From NCBI GenBank assembly GCA_963735955.1, contig CAVTND010000003.1, forward strand, positions 248,001 through 312,000: 64,000 bases of DNA, in the 5' to 3' direction. Under the pieces are notes generated by a model that saw only the letters and a program-made list of their open reading frames with translations, had not been told where the DNA came from and did not search any database. Below, piece after piece: positions 54,211-62,959 of the stretch (within the stretch, counting starts at the first letter, position 1; each line of letters opens with the position of its first letter). The translations under genes were made by a program, and so were the position numbers. This DNA comes from CAVTND01 sp963735955. GTDB taxonomy: Bacteria > Pseudomonadota > Gammaproteobacteria > Burkholderiales > Burkholderiaceae_F.

Positions 54211-54251
54211 GTCAGCCAGCCGCCTGTTCGCCCTCGTCAAAGGCGCTTGCC

Positions 54252-55284
54252 TCAGGCGATCGAGTCTTCCAGCGACGGCGACGTACTTTCCTTCGCGCGC
54301 GGCGCCGTTCAGCCGGGCGCGTTTGAGCAGTGCCTTCTGGGTCTCGCGCAGCATTGGCAGCCTGCCCCTTCCAGGCCTTCAAGGCCGGGTCCTGCAGCGC
54401 ACGTCCATACGAAAAGCTCAACTGCCATGGCTGCGCACCGAGCCGGTTCATCGCGTCGAGATTCGCGGTCGCTTCCGCGGGCGTCTGGCCACCGGACAGG
54501 AAGAATATGCCCGGCACGGCAGCCGGCACCGTGCGCCTCAGGATGCGGATCGTGTACGCGGCCACTTCTGGCGGCGTTGCCTGTTTCGCTGTGCTCCTTG
54601 CCGGGCACCACCATGCTCGGCTTCAGCAGCGTGTACTCAAGAACTACCCGATGTCGATGCAAGCGCGTGGAACACTTCGTGCAGAACGGCTTCGGTGACC
54701 TCGGCGCAGCGATCGATGCTGTGGTTGCCGTCGATCAGGACCTCGGGTTCGACGATCGGCACGAAGCCTTGCTCCTGACAGATCGCGGCGTAGCGGGCCA
54801 GCGCTTCGGCGTTGGCCTCGATCGCAAGCCGACTCGGGAGCGTGTCGGACACGTTGTAGACGGCGCGCCATTTCGCAAAGCGCGCGCCCTGCTGCTTGTA
54901 CCCATCAAGGCGCTTCGCCAGTCCGTCCAGGCCCTGGGTGATTTCGTCACCGGGTGCATGGGCCAGATGGAATCTTGCCGGCGTCGACCTTGATCCCGGG
55001 CACGATGCCCTGGCGCGCCGCCAGTTGCGGCAGCGTTGAGACCGTCGTCGGCCCGCTGGCCCAGCGTTTCTTCATAGAGGATGACGCCGCTGATGAATTC
55101 ACCGAGCCCAGGTGTTGCAAGCAGGAGTTGCCGATAGGCTCGTCGGTTCTCCTCGGTCGACTCGACGCCGATCGACTTGAACCGCTTGGCGATCGTCGGG
55201 CTGCTTTCATCGGCCGCCAGTATCCCCTTGCCCTTCTGGACCAGCGCTCCGCACCGTTGCCTCTAGTTCGCTTTGATCGCTCAT
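54252..55284 (-). CDS. Class I fructose-bisphosphate aldolase (frameshifted)
   Basis: About 341 residues; the ATG at 55284 has a perfect AGGAGG nine bases upstream. Recognisable pieces: LVQKGKGILAADESSPTIAK, YRQLLLATPGLGEFISGVIL, QGIVPGIKVDAGKI, ICQEQGFVPIVEPEVLIDG, the Schiff-base lysine in LEYTLLKPSMVVPG, and FLSGGQTPAEATANLDAMN. At least six one-base insertions break the frame (near 55250, 55050, 54970, 54650, 54580 and 54285). It splits fructose-1,6-bisphosphate by the metal-free mechanism. It converges on the glucan synthase gene and is divergent from the phosphofructokinase gene, making a small glycolytic pair. Confidence 0.87.
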
Positions 55285-55477
55285 GGTCTGTTCCTCCTAG
55301 CATGTGGCCGAGTGTGGACGTTCAGCCGATAGCGTGCTCCGCCGCAAAGATCCGGGTCGTCCCAGGCCAGGCGTTCGGCAGAGGACGAAATGCGCAGTCC
55401 GATGCGGGATCTGGTACGTCGATCAGTTTCAACCGTCACGCCACCCCGCCCGCTAAGCTGAGGGTGAGTATCGCCCC

Positions 55478-56763
<1,286 letters not shown>

Positions 56764-56859
56764 GTATCCGTTGCGCTGTCGTTGAGCGAGCGATCGCAAT
56801 CAACGATTAGGCCGCGCTTTGCGTGGTACTGGGTAGCGCTCGCAATGGCACGCAGACCG

Positions 56860-57117
56860 CTATTTCTGCTTCTCGACGACCACCCGCCCCGCCGAATTCA
56901 CGTAGACGCGGTACCTGTTGCCATCCTTGCATGAACAGGCATAGTCGTTCTCAGCATTCACCTTGACGGCCACGACCTGCCCGCAAGGCAATCCCTGCAA
57001 CGCGATCACGGAAGTCATGTCCCTCTTCAGCGTCTCCTGGTCGGCAGCAAGCGACGGCGCGACAACGAATGCCGCTACGAGCAGTGACTGGGTCAGAAGT
57101 GCGGTGCGATTGTTCAT
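56860..57117 (-). CDS. Small exported cysteine-containing protein
   Basis: About 85 residues from the ATG at 57117 (MNNRTALLTQSLLVAAFVVA), clearly a signal peptide with cleavage after SLAA. The mature part is about 65 residues with three cysteines: one in GLPCGQVVAV and a C-S-C pair in YACSCKDGNRYRVYV. It resembles small conserved periplasmic proteins without known function; a disulphide is likely. It lies 13 bases downstream of the lipoprotein gene in the same direction, so the two are probably co-expressed. Confidence 0.75.
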   Translation of the reverse strand: MNNRTALLTQSLLVAAFVVAPSLAADQETLKRDMTSVIALQGLPCGQVVAVKVNAENDYACSCKDGNRYRVYVNSAGRVVVEKQK

Positions 57118-57130
57118 AGGTCCATCGGCA

Positions 57131-57772
57131 TCAGGTTTCGAGAGTGGCAAACTTTTTCGGATCCGAGAGCAGGCCCCAGATCGCTTCGCGCGACGACACG
57201 ATCGCCGAGGCTAGCTTCTGGTCGGCGTCCTGGAGCAGCGACAGGACTTTCATCATCAGCAGGTCGTAAGAGCGGCGCAGTTGCGCCAGTGTGATCTTGG
57301 ACTTGCCCTGATAGAAGTCACGGAATTGTTGGAGCAGGTCATCGACCTGGTTCTTGAGGCTGAGCTTGGTGAAGACACCGATGGCCTTGGTTTCCTTGAG
57401 CTGTTCCTTGAGCGCGTTCAGGTCCAGGGCCGGGGGGCCAGCGGGCGCGGGCGTAGCAGCCGCGGGAGGTGCCGCAGGCTTGGCTGCCGGCGCAATCGGC
57501 GTGGGCGCAGACGATGGCTTTGTGGCAGGGGCCGATTTCGCACCGGGAATAGCGGCCTTGTTGTCGGCCTGCTGTGCGGGAGTCGGTGCGGCGTGCCCAG
57601 GTGCCGCGGCGGGTAGCGGGGGTGTCGGCGCTGTGGGCCTGGCAGCGGGAGGCGGCTCGGTTGGTTGCGCTGCGACTGCTTCGGGCTTGGGCGCGACTGG
57701 TGTTTCCGGCGCGACGGCCGCACAGCCCGCGGTGAGGAGCAATAGCAAAATCGCGGCTTGGGCCAGGTGCAT
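57131..57772 (-). CDS. Proline/alanine-rich lipoprotein with helical C-terminal domain
   Basis: About 213 residues from the ATG at 57772 (MHLAQAAILLLLLTAGCAA), with a lipobox LTAGC predicting lipidation at Cys17. Residues about 20-115 are almost entirely Pro, Ala, Thr and Lys, a flexible spacer. The C-terminal 95 residues are alpha-helical (LKEQLKETKAIGVFTKLSLK, then DLLQQFRDFYQGKSKITLAQ). No known domain recognised. A spacer of this sort lets the helical domain reach across the periplasm. Paired with the small exported protein downstream. Confidence 0.78.
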   Translation of the reverse strand: MHLAQAAILLLLLTAGCAAVAPETPVAPKPEAVAAQPTEPPPAARPTAPTPPLPAAAPGHAAPTPAQQADNKAAIPGAKSAPATKPSSAPTPIAPAAKPAAPPAAATPAPAGPPALDLNALKEQLKETKAIGVFTKLSLKNQVDDLLQQFRDFYQGKSKITLAQLRRSYDLLMMKVLSLLQDADQKLASAIVSSREAIWGLLSDPKKFATLET

Positions 57773-57917
57773 CGAGGGCGCCTTCGACGGGCAAGCGTAT
57801 CCGCTCAAGTAACGACCGGGCGAAATGCTTCGTTGACCCGGGACTCAGCTTCCAGCCGATTCCGACTGTTCTCGACCTCCACGCGCCCGCACATTGCAGT
57901 TTCTGTACTCGCTTGTG

Positions 57918-58292
57918 TCACTTCGCGATTGGCTTCTTTCCCAGCAGCTCTTTGAGAGCCGCAAACGGCGTGTGGGTCGACACGGGGCCGCTGTCAGAGC
58001 CGCTGCCTTGCCCACCGGTCGCTTCCAGTTGCCGCTGATGTTCGTTGTCGTGGCAATACAGGCACAGCAGTTCCCAGTTGCTTCCATCGGGTGGATTGTT
58101 GTCGTGGTTGTGATCCCGGTGGTGGACAGTCAGCTCGCGCACATTGGCGCGCGTGAACTCACGGGCGCAGCGCCCGCAAATCCACGGGTAGATCTTCAGT
58201 GCCCTTTCCCGATAGCCCTGCGCGCGCTCATCGGCGGCACGACGCGCTTCGGCGACGATTCGATCAAGTCTGCCGGGGTGGTTTGCGCTCAT
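57918..58292 (-). CDS. HNH endonuclease-fold protein, YajD-like
   Basis: This 124-residue protein has the HNH core: CGRC, then VHHRDHNHDNNPPDGSNW, then LLCLYCHDNEH. Two C-x2-C pairs should bind a structural zinc and the histidines form the metal-dependent nuclease site. The size and sequence match the YajD family of proteobacteria, whose cellular role is not established. It is 29 bases downstream of the BI-1 homologue and on the same strand. Confidence 0.88.
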   Translation of the reverse strand: MSANHPGRLDRIVAEARRAADERAQGYRERALKIYPWICGRCAREFTRANVRELTVHHRDHNHDNNPPDGSNWELLCLYCHDNEHQRQLEATGGQGSGSDSGPVSTHTPFAALKELLGKKPIAK

Positions 58293-58321
58293 TCCTCAGA
58301 GAAGTCGCAGGTGATCGAAGC

Positions 58322-59017
58322 TCAGTCCCGCTCTCCGCCAAAGATCCCCAGCAGTGCCAGAAGGCTCTGGAACACGTTGTAGAGGCTCAAGTAGACACCG
58401 AGCGTGGCGGAGATGTAGTTGGTCTCTTCCCCGTCCCGTACCCGTTTCAGGTCGTACAGGATGAAGGCCGAAAAGATACCGATTGCCAGCACCATCAGCG
58501 CGAGCATCAGCGCACTCGACTGAATGAAGAAGTTGGCGATCATCGCCACCAGCAGCAAGATTGCGCCGATGAAGAGCCATTGGCCCATCGCCGACAGGTC
58601 GCGCTTGATCACCGTCGACAGCGAGGCCATGCCGAAGAAAACAGCGCCGGTGCCCGCAAACGCCACCATGATCAAGCTCGCGCCGTTGGCCAGCCCGAGC
58701 ACGGAGCCCAAAAGGCGTGACAGCATCAGCCCCATGAACAGTGTGAAGCCCAGCAGCAGGGGCACGCCAGCGGCAGAGTTCTTGCTCCTCTCGATGGCGA
58801 ACATGAACCCGAACGCGCCCGCCAGGAACACGATCAGGCTGATGCCTGGAGACATGGCCCGCGCAATACCGGTCGACACGCCGATCCACGCGCCTAACAC
58901 GGTCGGAATCATCGAAAGAGCCAGCAGCCAATAGGTGTTACGCAGGACCCGGTTTCGCTCCAGGCCTAACTCGACCGATTCGGCACTGCGTGAAGCGGTC
59001 TGCACAATCTGATTCAT
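58322..59017 (-). CDS. Bax inhibitor-1/YccA-family membrane protein
   Basis: 231 residues from the ATG at 59017, chosen because GGAGG sits just upstream; the open frame extends further but without homology. Seven hydrophobic helices follow a short cytosolic N-terminus. The C-terminal YDLKRVRDGEETNYISATLG is the family signature region around the last helix. In E. coli the relative YccA interacts with the FtsH protease, and BI-1 proteins can conduct calcium; neither is proven here. Confidence 0.9.
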   Translation of the reverse strand: MNQIVQTASRSAESVELGLERNRVLRNTYWLLALSMIPTVLGAWIGVSTGIARAMSPGISLIVFLAGAFGFMFAIERSKNSAAGVPLLLGFTLFMGLMLSRLLGSVLGLANGASLIMVAFAGTGAVFFGMASLSTVIKRDLSAMGQWLFIGAILLLVAMIANFFIQSSALMLALMVLAIGIFSAFILYDLKRVRDGEETNYISATLGVYLSLYNVFQSLLALLGIFGGERD

Positions 59018-59043
59018 GCGTCCTCCAGGATGGTCAATGAGCA

Positions 59044-59340
59044 ATGCACACAATAGTCCCACAAAGTCCGGACTTGAGTGCATTGAACACTTATCTGACG
59101 TGGCCGGCCTTGGCCCGATTCCAGCAATGCGGAGGCGGCCGAAGCCAAGTACTGGTTCGGTCAAGCCTGGATTGCCAATGGCGAGGTCAAGCGCGGCCGC
59201 TGGATGGTAGCCGAGGCGCGGCGAGCCCTGGCGACCTCGCCGTTGCCGTCGCATCAGCGTCTGGCGGCTACGGCGCCCTGATCCGCGAATCTTTCGGTCG
59301 AATGTCCGGTTTGCTGTCCGGTCTGCGTCCCTACCAATAA
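59044..59340 (+). CDS. Hypothetical protein, probably with two compensating indels
   Basis: An open frame of 98 codons begins MHTIVPQSPDLSALNTYLTW and ends SFGRMSGLLSGLRPYQ. Its middle third is Arg/Gly-rich and non-protein-like, whereas frame +2 there reads AEAAEAKYWFGQAWIANGEV and RRALATSPLPSHQRLA, a natural-looking helical segment. One extra base near 59130 and one missing base near 59265 would rebuild a continuous protein of about 98 residues. No domain recognised. It starts 26 bases from the divergent BI-1 gene. Confidence 0.45.
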   Translation: MHTIVPQSPDLSALNTYLTWPALARFQQCGGGRSQVLVRSSLDCQWRGQARPLDGSRGAASPGDLAVAVASASGGYGALIRESFGRMSGLLSGLRPYQ

Positions 59341-59382
59341 GAGACAGCGATTCGAGCTGGCTCTCCCGAACCGGAGGACGCC

Positions 59383-59553
59383 ATGACCAAGCCCTATCTG
59401 CCCAAAGCCATCGCCGCTGTCGCCGCGGCCGTCACCACGCTCGTGCTGTTCAGCTCGGTCGTGTCGATCGCCGACGAGGACAAGATCGCCGTAGCCGCGT
59501 CGCATGTCAAGCCGACGACGCTCGCCCGCAACATCGATCACGTGCGGCGCTGA
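59383..59553 (+). CDS. Small single-span membrane or exported protein
   Basis: 56 residues with a GGAGG ribosome site seven bases before the ATG. The sequence is MTKPYLPKAIAAVAAAVTTL, continuing into one hydrophobic helix (about 9-32) and a short polar tail ending in basic residues. No family recognised. It forms a pair with the next small membrane gene, each with its own strong ribosome site. Confidence 0.6.
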   Translation: MTKPYLPKAIAAVAAAVTTLVLFSSVVSIADEDKIAVAASHVKPTTLARNIDHVRR

Positions 59554-59603
59554 CTCGTCGTGTTGCGGAGCGCCGGAGCACCGCCCTTAACAGGAGATCC
59601 AAA

Positions 59604-59798
59604 ATGCATGATCAACCGAAACCTCTGGGCCGTTACGTCGGAATCGCCGCCATTATCGTCACGCCGCTGCTGTACTTCATCTCGGCCCATGTCGACCAGA
59701 GGGTCGCGCCGGTCAGCGGCTATGTCGCACAGACCTATGGCGCGGCACCCGGCGACAGCAAGCTCGCACGGGCCGGGAAGGCCGTAGCCGCGCGCTGA
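59604..59798 (+). CDS. Small single-span membrane protein
   Basis: 64 residues: MHDQPKPLGRYVGIAAIIVT, then LLYFISAHV completing one membrane helix, then a polar tail (SGYVAQTYGAAPGDSKLARA). AGGAGA precedes the ATG. No known domain. The gene ends directly before the long hairpin at 59817. Confidence 0.6.
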   Translation: MHDQPKPLGRYVGIAAIIVTPLLYFISAHVDQRVAPVSGYVAQTYGAAPGDSKLARAGKAVAAR

Positions 59799-59816
59799 AA
59801 GCCACCAGGCCCAACT

Positions 59817-59878
59817 CGAGCCCGCCCGGATGGTCCGCGCCGCCCCCGAATGGCGACGGACCGTCCGCGGCGGGCTCG
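59817..59878. terminator. Long inverted repeat, probable bidirectional terminator
   Basis: CGAGCCCGCCCGGATGGTCCG pairs with the downstream arm 59857-59878 over about 21 base pairs with one bulged G and one G-T wobble, leaving a 19-base loop. It lies between the stop of the small membrane gene (plus) and the stop of the di-heme cytochrome gene (minus), the expected place for a shared terminator. No long T-run follows on the plus strand. Confidence 0.65.
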
Positions 59879-59881
59879 CCT

Positions 59882-61342
59882 TTATAGGGTCTTCAAGTAC
59901 TCGAGCAGGCTTTCCTTCTCTGCCGCGGGCAGCGTGGTGCCGAACTCGTGTCCGCCGTTGCCGTTGGCGCGCTGCGCGGTATCGTGCTTGGTGCCGACAC
60001 GTTGGGCCTCCGCGCCCTGCACAATGAATCCAATGTTCTTCTGGTCGTACAGGTCGTAGCCACGCCAGAACACCTTCGGCCGGTTCGCCGGCGGTTCGAG
60101 CAGGTCGCGCAGCGTCGGCACCGAACCGTTGTGCAGGTAGGGCGCGCGCGCCCAGATGCCGTCGAGGAAAGGCGGGTTGTAGCCAACGAGCTCTTCCTCG
60201 ACGAGGCCCTTGCGGATGATCCCCATCTTGGTCACGACCTTGTTGGCCTCGATCGCGTTGCTCTTGTTCCAGGTGCCGATGCGCTCCTTGTCCGTGTCAA
60301 TTCCGGCGAGCGCCATGCGGCGCCCGGTCTTGTCGCTCGCGTGACAGCTCGCGCAGAGGGCATCGAACACGGTCCGGCCCGCTTCGGCGCGTGAGGCGTC
60401 GATAGCGAACGGGTACTTCGGCGGCGGCGTATTCGACAGGTATTCCTGCAGCCACTTGATGTGACCGAGGAACTCGTCGTTGTCTTTCGGCGCCGCGCCG
60501 ACCACACCGAGCGCGGAGTCGATGATTACCGAGTATGCGTCGTGGCTGTCACCGGAGTGATTCATCGTCGTGCCCGGCACGTTGTACTTTTTCAGGTTCC
60601 AGATCGCGGGAATGTCGTCCGGGCCGAAGCTGTTGTCCATCGGCAGTTCGAGCATGAAGTACTTGGTCAGGTTCATCGAGTCGTCGCGACCGCGGCCCCA
60701 GTCCGGGAAGTCCTTGTTGTAGATCCAGGCGAACTGCTTCTCGCGCTCGATCAGCCGCTTCTTCGTCATCGGAATGATCAGGAAGCGATACGCGAGCTTG
60801 TCGTCCCACGGCAGATCGGTGACGAGGTTGATCTCGCGCATCAGGATGTCAGCGTTGAAGCGCGGATCCTTGGCGCAGTCCACGAGGAAGCGGAAAAAAG
60901 CGACGAGATTGAGCGTGTGCCCCGGGCCGGCGTTGATGAACACCGGGTTCTCGTTCGTGCTCGCGCGGTAGTTTGTCGTGTGACAAACGGCGCAGGTATT
61001 TCCGACGCGCGCAAAACCGACGGTCTTTTTGGTGAAGCCAATCGGCAACTCCTTGCCCTGTTCCCACGACACGCCGAGTGAAGCGTAGCCACCGGGCCCC
61101 GGCAGCTTCTCGGGAAAGATTCGCGGCAGCACATAGAAGATCCAGTACGGAATTCCGGCATCGCGTTCACCGCCGATCGAGCCGTAGCGGAAGCGCGACT
61201 CAGCCGTGGCCGTGACCCACTCTTCCTGCGGCACTTCGCGAAAGAACTTGTACCAGCCGTAGAAACCAAAAACCCCGCCCACGATGACCAGGACGACCAG
61301 CCAGGCGCGGAGCCGACCCTTCTTTGCCGACTTGCTTGTCAT
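59882..61342 (-). CDS. Membrane-anchored di-heme c-type cytochrome (peroxidase/MauG/RoxA-like), copy 2
   Basis: Intact, 486 residues. An N-terminal membrane anchor (about 12-30) precedes a periplasmic protein with two heme c sites: NTCAVCHTTNY and LCASCHASDK. The C-terminal APYLHNGSVPTLRDLLEP is the conserved segment around the catalytic heme in the CCP/MauG/RoxA superfamily. It is a paralogue of the protein encoded just upstream (shared GGER near the N-terminus, ELPIG, CAVCH and NGSVP-LRDLLEP). The substrate could be peroxide or an organic compound; unknown. Third gene of a cytochrome operon, starting 11 bases after its neighbour. Confidence 0.87.
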   Translation of the reverse strand: MTSKSAKKGRLRAWLVVLVIVGGVFGFYGWYKFFREVPQEEWVTATAESRFRYGSIGGERDAGIPYWIFYVLPRIFPEKLPGPGGYASLGVSWEQGKELPIGFTKKTVGFARVGNTCAVCHTTNYRASTNENPVFINAGPGHTLNLVAFFRFLVDCAKDPRFNADILMREINLVTDLPWDDKLAYRFLIIPMTKKRLIEREKQFAWIYNKDFPDWGRGRDDSMNLTKYFMLELPMDNSFGPDDIPAIWNLKKYNVPGTTMNHSGDSHDAYSVIIDSALGVVGAAPKDNDEFLGHIKWLQEYLSNTPPPKYPFAIDASRAEAGRTVFDALCASCHASDKTGRRMALAGIDTDKERIGTWNKSNAIEANKVVTKMGIIRKGLVEEELVGYNPPFLDGIWARAPYLHNGSVPTLRDLLEPPANRPKVFWRGYDLYDQKNIGFIVQGAEAQRVGTKHDTAQRANGNGGHEFGTTLPAAEKESLLEYLKTL

Positions 61343-61353
61343 CGCATGGCTCC

Positions 61354-62943
61354 CTAGAAAGTCTTCATGTATTCGACCAGCGCGTCCTTGTCGTCGGCGC
61401 TTAGATCGGTTCCGTAGCGCTTGCCCTCGTGCCCGCTGTTCGAGTTGCCGAGCTTGGTTGTGTCGAAGGCAAAGAACTTTCGACCGCCTTGCTCGGCAAG
61501 ATCAGAGACGAAGCCGACCCGGGTCGGGTCGTAGACATCATTGCCACGGTAAAAAAGTTTCGGTCGATTGAGCGCGGGCTCGAGCAGATCGCGCAGACTG
61601 GGGACCGAGCCATTGTGCAGGTAGGGCGCGCGTAGCCAGATGCCGTCAAGCGGCATGTTGGCGTAGCCGAACGTCTTGCGATAGTGACAATAGCGATGTG
61701 GGTAGCCGGCGTAGACCGTGCCAAGGTTGACTGCGAGGTCGTACGAAAACGAATCGAGCCGGTGACGGTCGGTGCCGATGTACTCGATGCGCGTGATCCT
61801 GCCGACCTGCGGCCCGTAGAGGTCTTCTTCGCGCTCCTTGGGATTGATGCATTCGCGCGCCTCGGTGCCGGCCGGCGCACTGAAATTGCGCCCATCGGCG
61901 CCGTGGCAGCCGGCGCAGTATTCCGCGTAGATCTTCTCGCCGCGCGCGGCCCGGCCACTGTCGATCGCGTACCGATACTTCAGCGGCTCCACCTTCAATA
62001 GCCACTCCTCCAGGCGTCCGATCGCCGTCAGATCAATCGTCGGCGGCGTCGTGCCGGTACCGAAGGCCGCATTCTTGTTGCGCTCTTCGGCCATCACGTT
62101 GTTGCCGTCCCAGTGCAGCTGCATGCCTTGGCGCGGCTTCTGCAGCCAGATCGATGGAAAATCGACCGGCGCATTGCGTTCACGTTCGGGCAACTGCTCG
62201 ACCGGAAAGCTGAAGAGGATCTTGTTCGGATTGAAGGTGTCGTTTCGTCCCGGGCCCCATTCCGTGTCCTGCATCAGCGGGGCGAATCGCCCGCTCAACA
62301 TGATCAGGCGTTCGCGCATCAGGGCGATGGCAATCGGATAAACAAGGTAGCGGTCGAGCAGCCCGAGCTGTTCGCCCTTCTCCTTCATCAGGCGGCCGAT
62401 TTCGGGCACGACATACTCGGTCGAGAATTTCGGATCCTTCGCGCAGTTGAAGACGAAATTCGTGAACCCGAACAGGTTGAAGCCATTGGCGGGCATGCCG
62501 AGCACCACGCGCGGTTTCGCATCCGGCGCATCGCGCACCGTGCTGGCATGGCACACGGCGCAGTTGAAGAAGGTTCGGTCGATGCCCTGGTAGTTCCGCA
62601 TCGACATGCCGATCGGCAACTCCCTACCCTCCTCGAACATGAAGCCGAGCGAGGCCCAGCCGCCCGGGAGGTACTTCGAGCAGACACCCGGCATCGCCTT
62701 GAAGATCCAGAACGGAAAGCCGGAGACACGCTCGCCGCCGGTCGACCCGTACTTGAAGTGCTCTTCGATCTGCGCATACACGACGGGCCGATCGGCACTG
62801 AAGCGTTGCCACAGGGCGGACGCGAAGACGAGCGCAAGGGCAGTCGGAATCGCAAGAACGAACATCAGGATCCGTGCCCATCGATGGCGATAGAGCCGGG
62901 TCAGCCAGCCGGCCTTGCGCGATGTGTCGAACGGATCGTCCAT
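61354..62943 (-). CDS. Membrane-anchored di-heme c-type cytochrome (peroxidase/MauG/RoxA-like), copy 1
   Basis: 529 residues from the ATG at 62943, which has AGGAG seven bases upstream; the longer open frame to 63504 is non-coding overlap. One anchor helix (about 24-44) and two heme c motifs: FNCAVCHAST and EYCAGCHGADG. Ends with APYLHNGSVPSLRDLLEP. About 40 residues longer than copy 2, mainly in the region after the second heme (ECINPKEREEDLYGPQVGRI). Both paralogues look functional, so duplication was probably followed by specialisation. Confidence 0.87.
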   Translation of the reverse strand: MDDPFDTSRKAGWLTRLYRHRWARILMFVLAIPTALALVFASALWQRFSADRPVVYAQIEEHFKYGSTGGERVSGFPFWIFKAMPGVCSKYLPGGWASLGFMFEEGRELPIGMSMRNYQGIDRTFFNCAVCHASTVRDAPDAKPRVVLGMPANGFNLFGFTNFVFNCAKDPKFSTEYVVPEIGRLMKEKGEQLGLLDRYLVYPIAIALMRERLIMLSGRFAPLMQDTEWGPGRNDTFNPNKILFSFPVEQLPERERNAPVDFPSIWLQKPRQGMQLHWDGNNVMAEERNKNAAFGTGTTPPTIDLTAIGRLEEWLLKVEPLKYRYAIDSGRAARGEKIYAEYCAGCHGADGRNFSAPAGTEARECINPKEREEDLYGPQVGRITRIEYIGTDRHRLDSFSYDLAVNLGTVYAGYPHRYCHYRKTFGYANMPLDGIWLRAPYLHNGSVPSLRDLLEPALNRPKLFYRGNDVYDPTRVGFVSDLAEQGGRKFFAFDTTKLGNSNSGHEGKRYGTDLSADDKDALVEYMKTF

Positions 62944-62959
62944 GAAGTACTCCTTCGAG

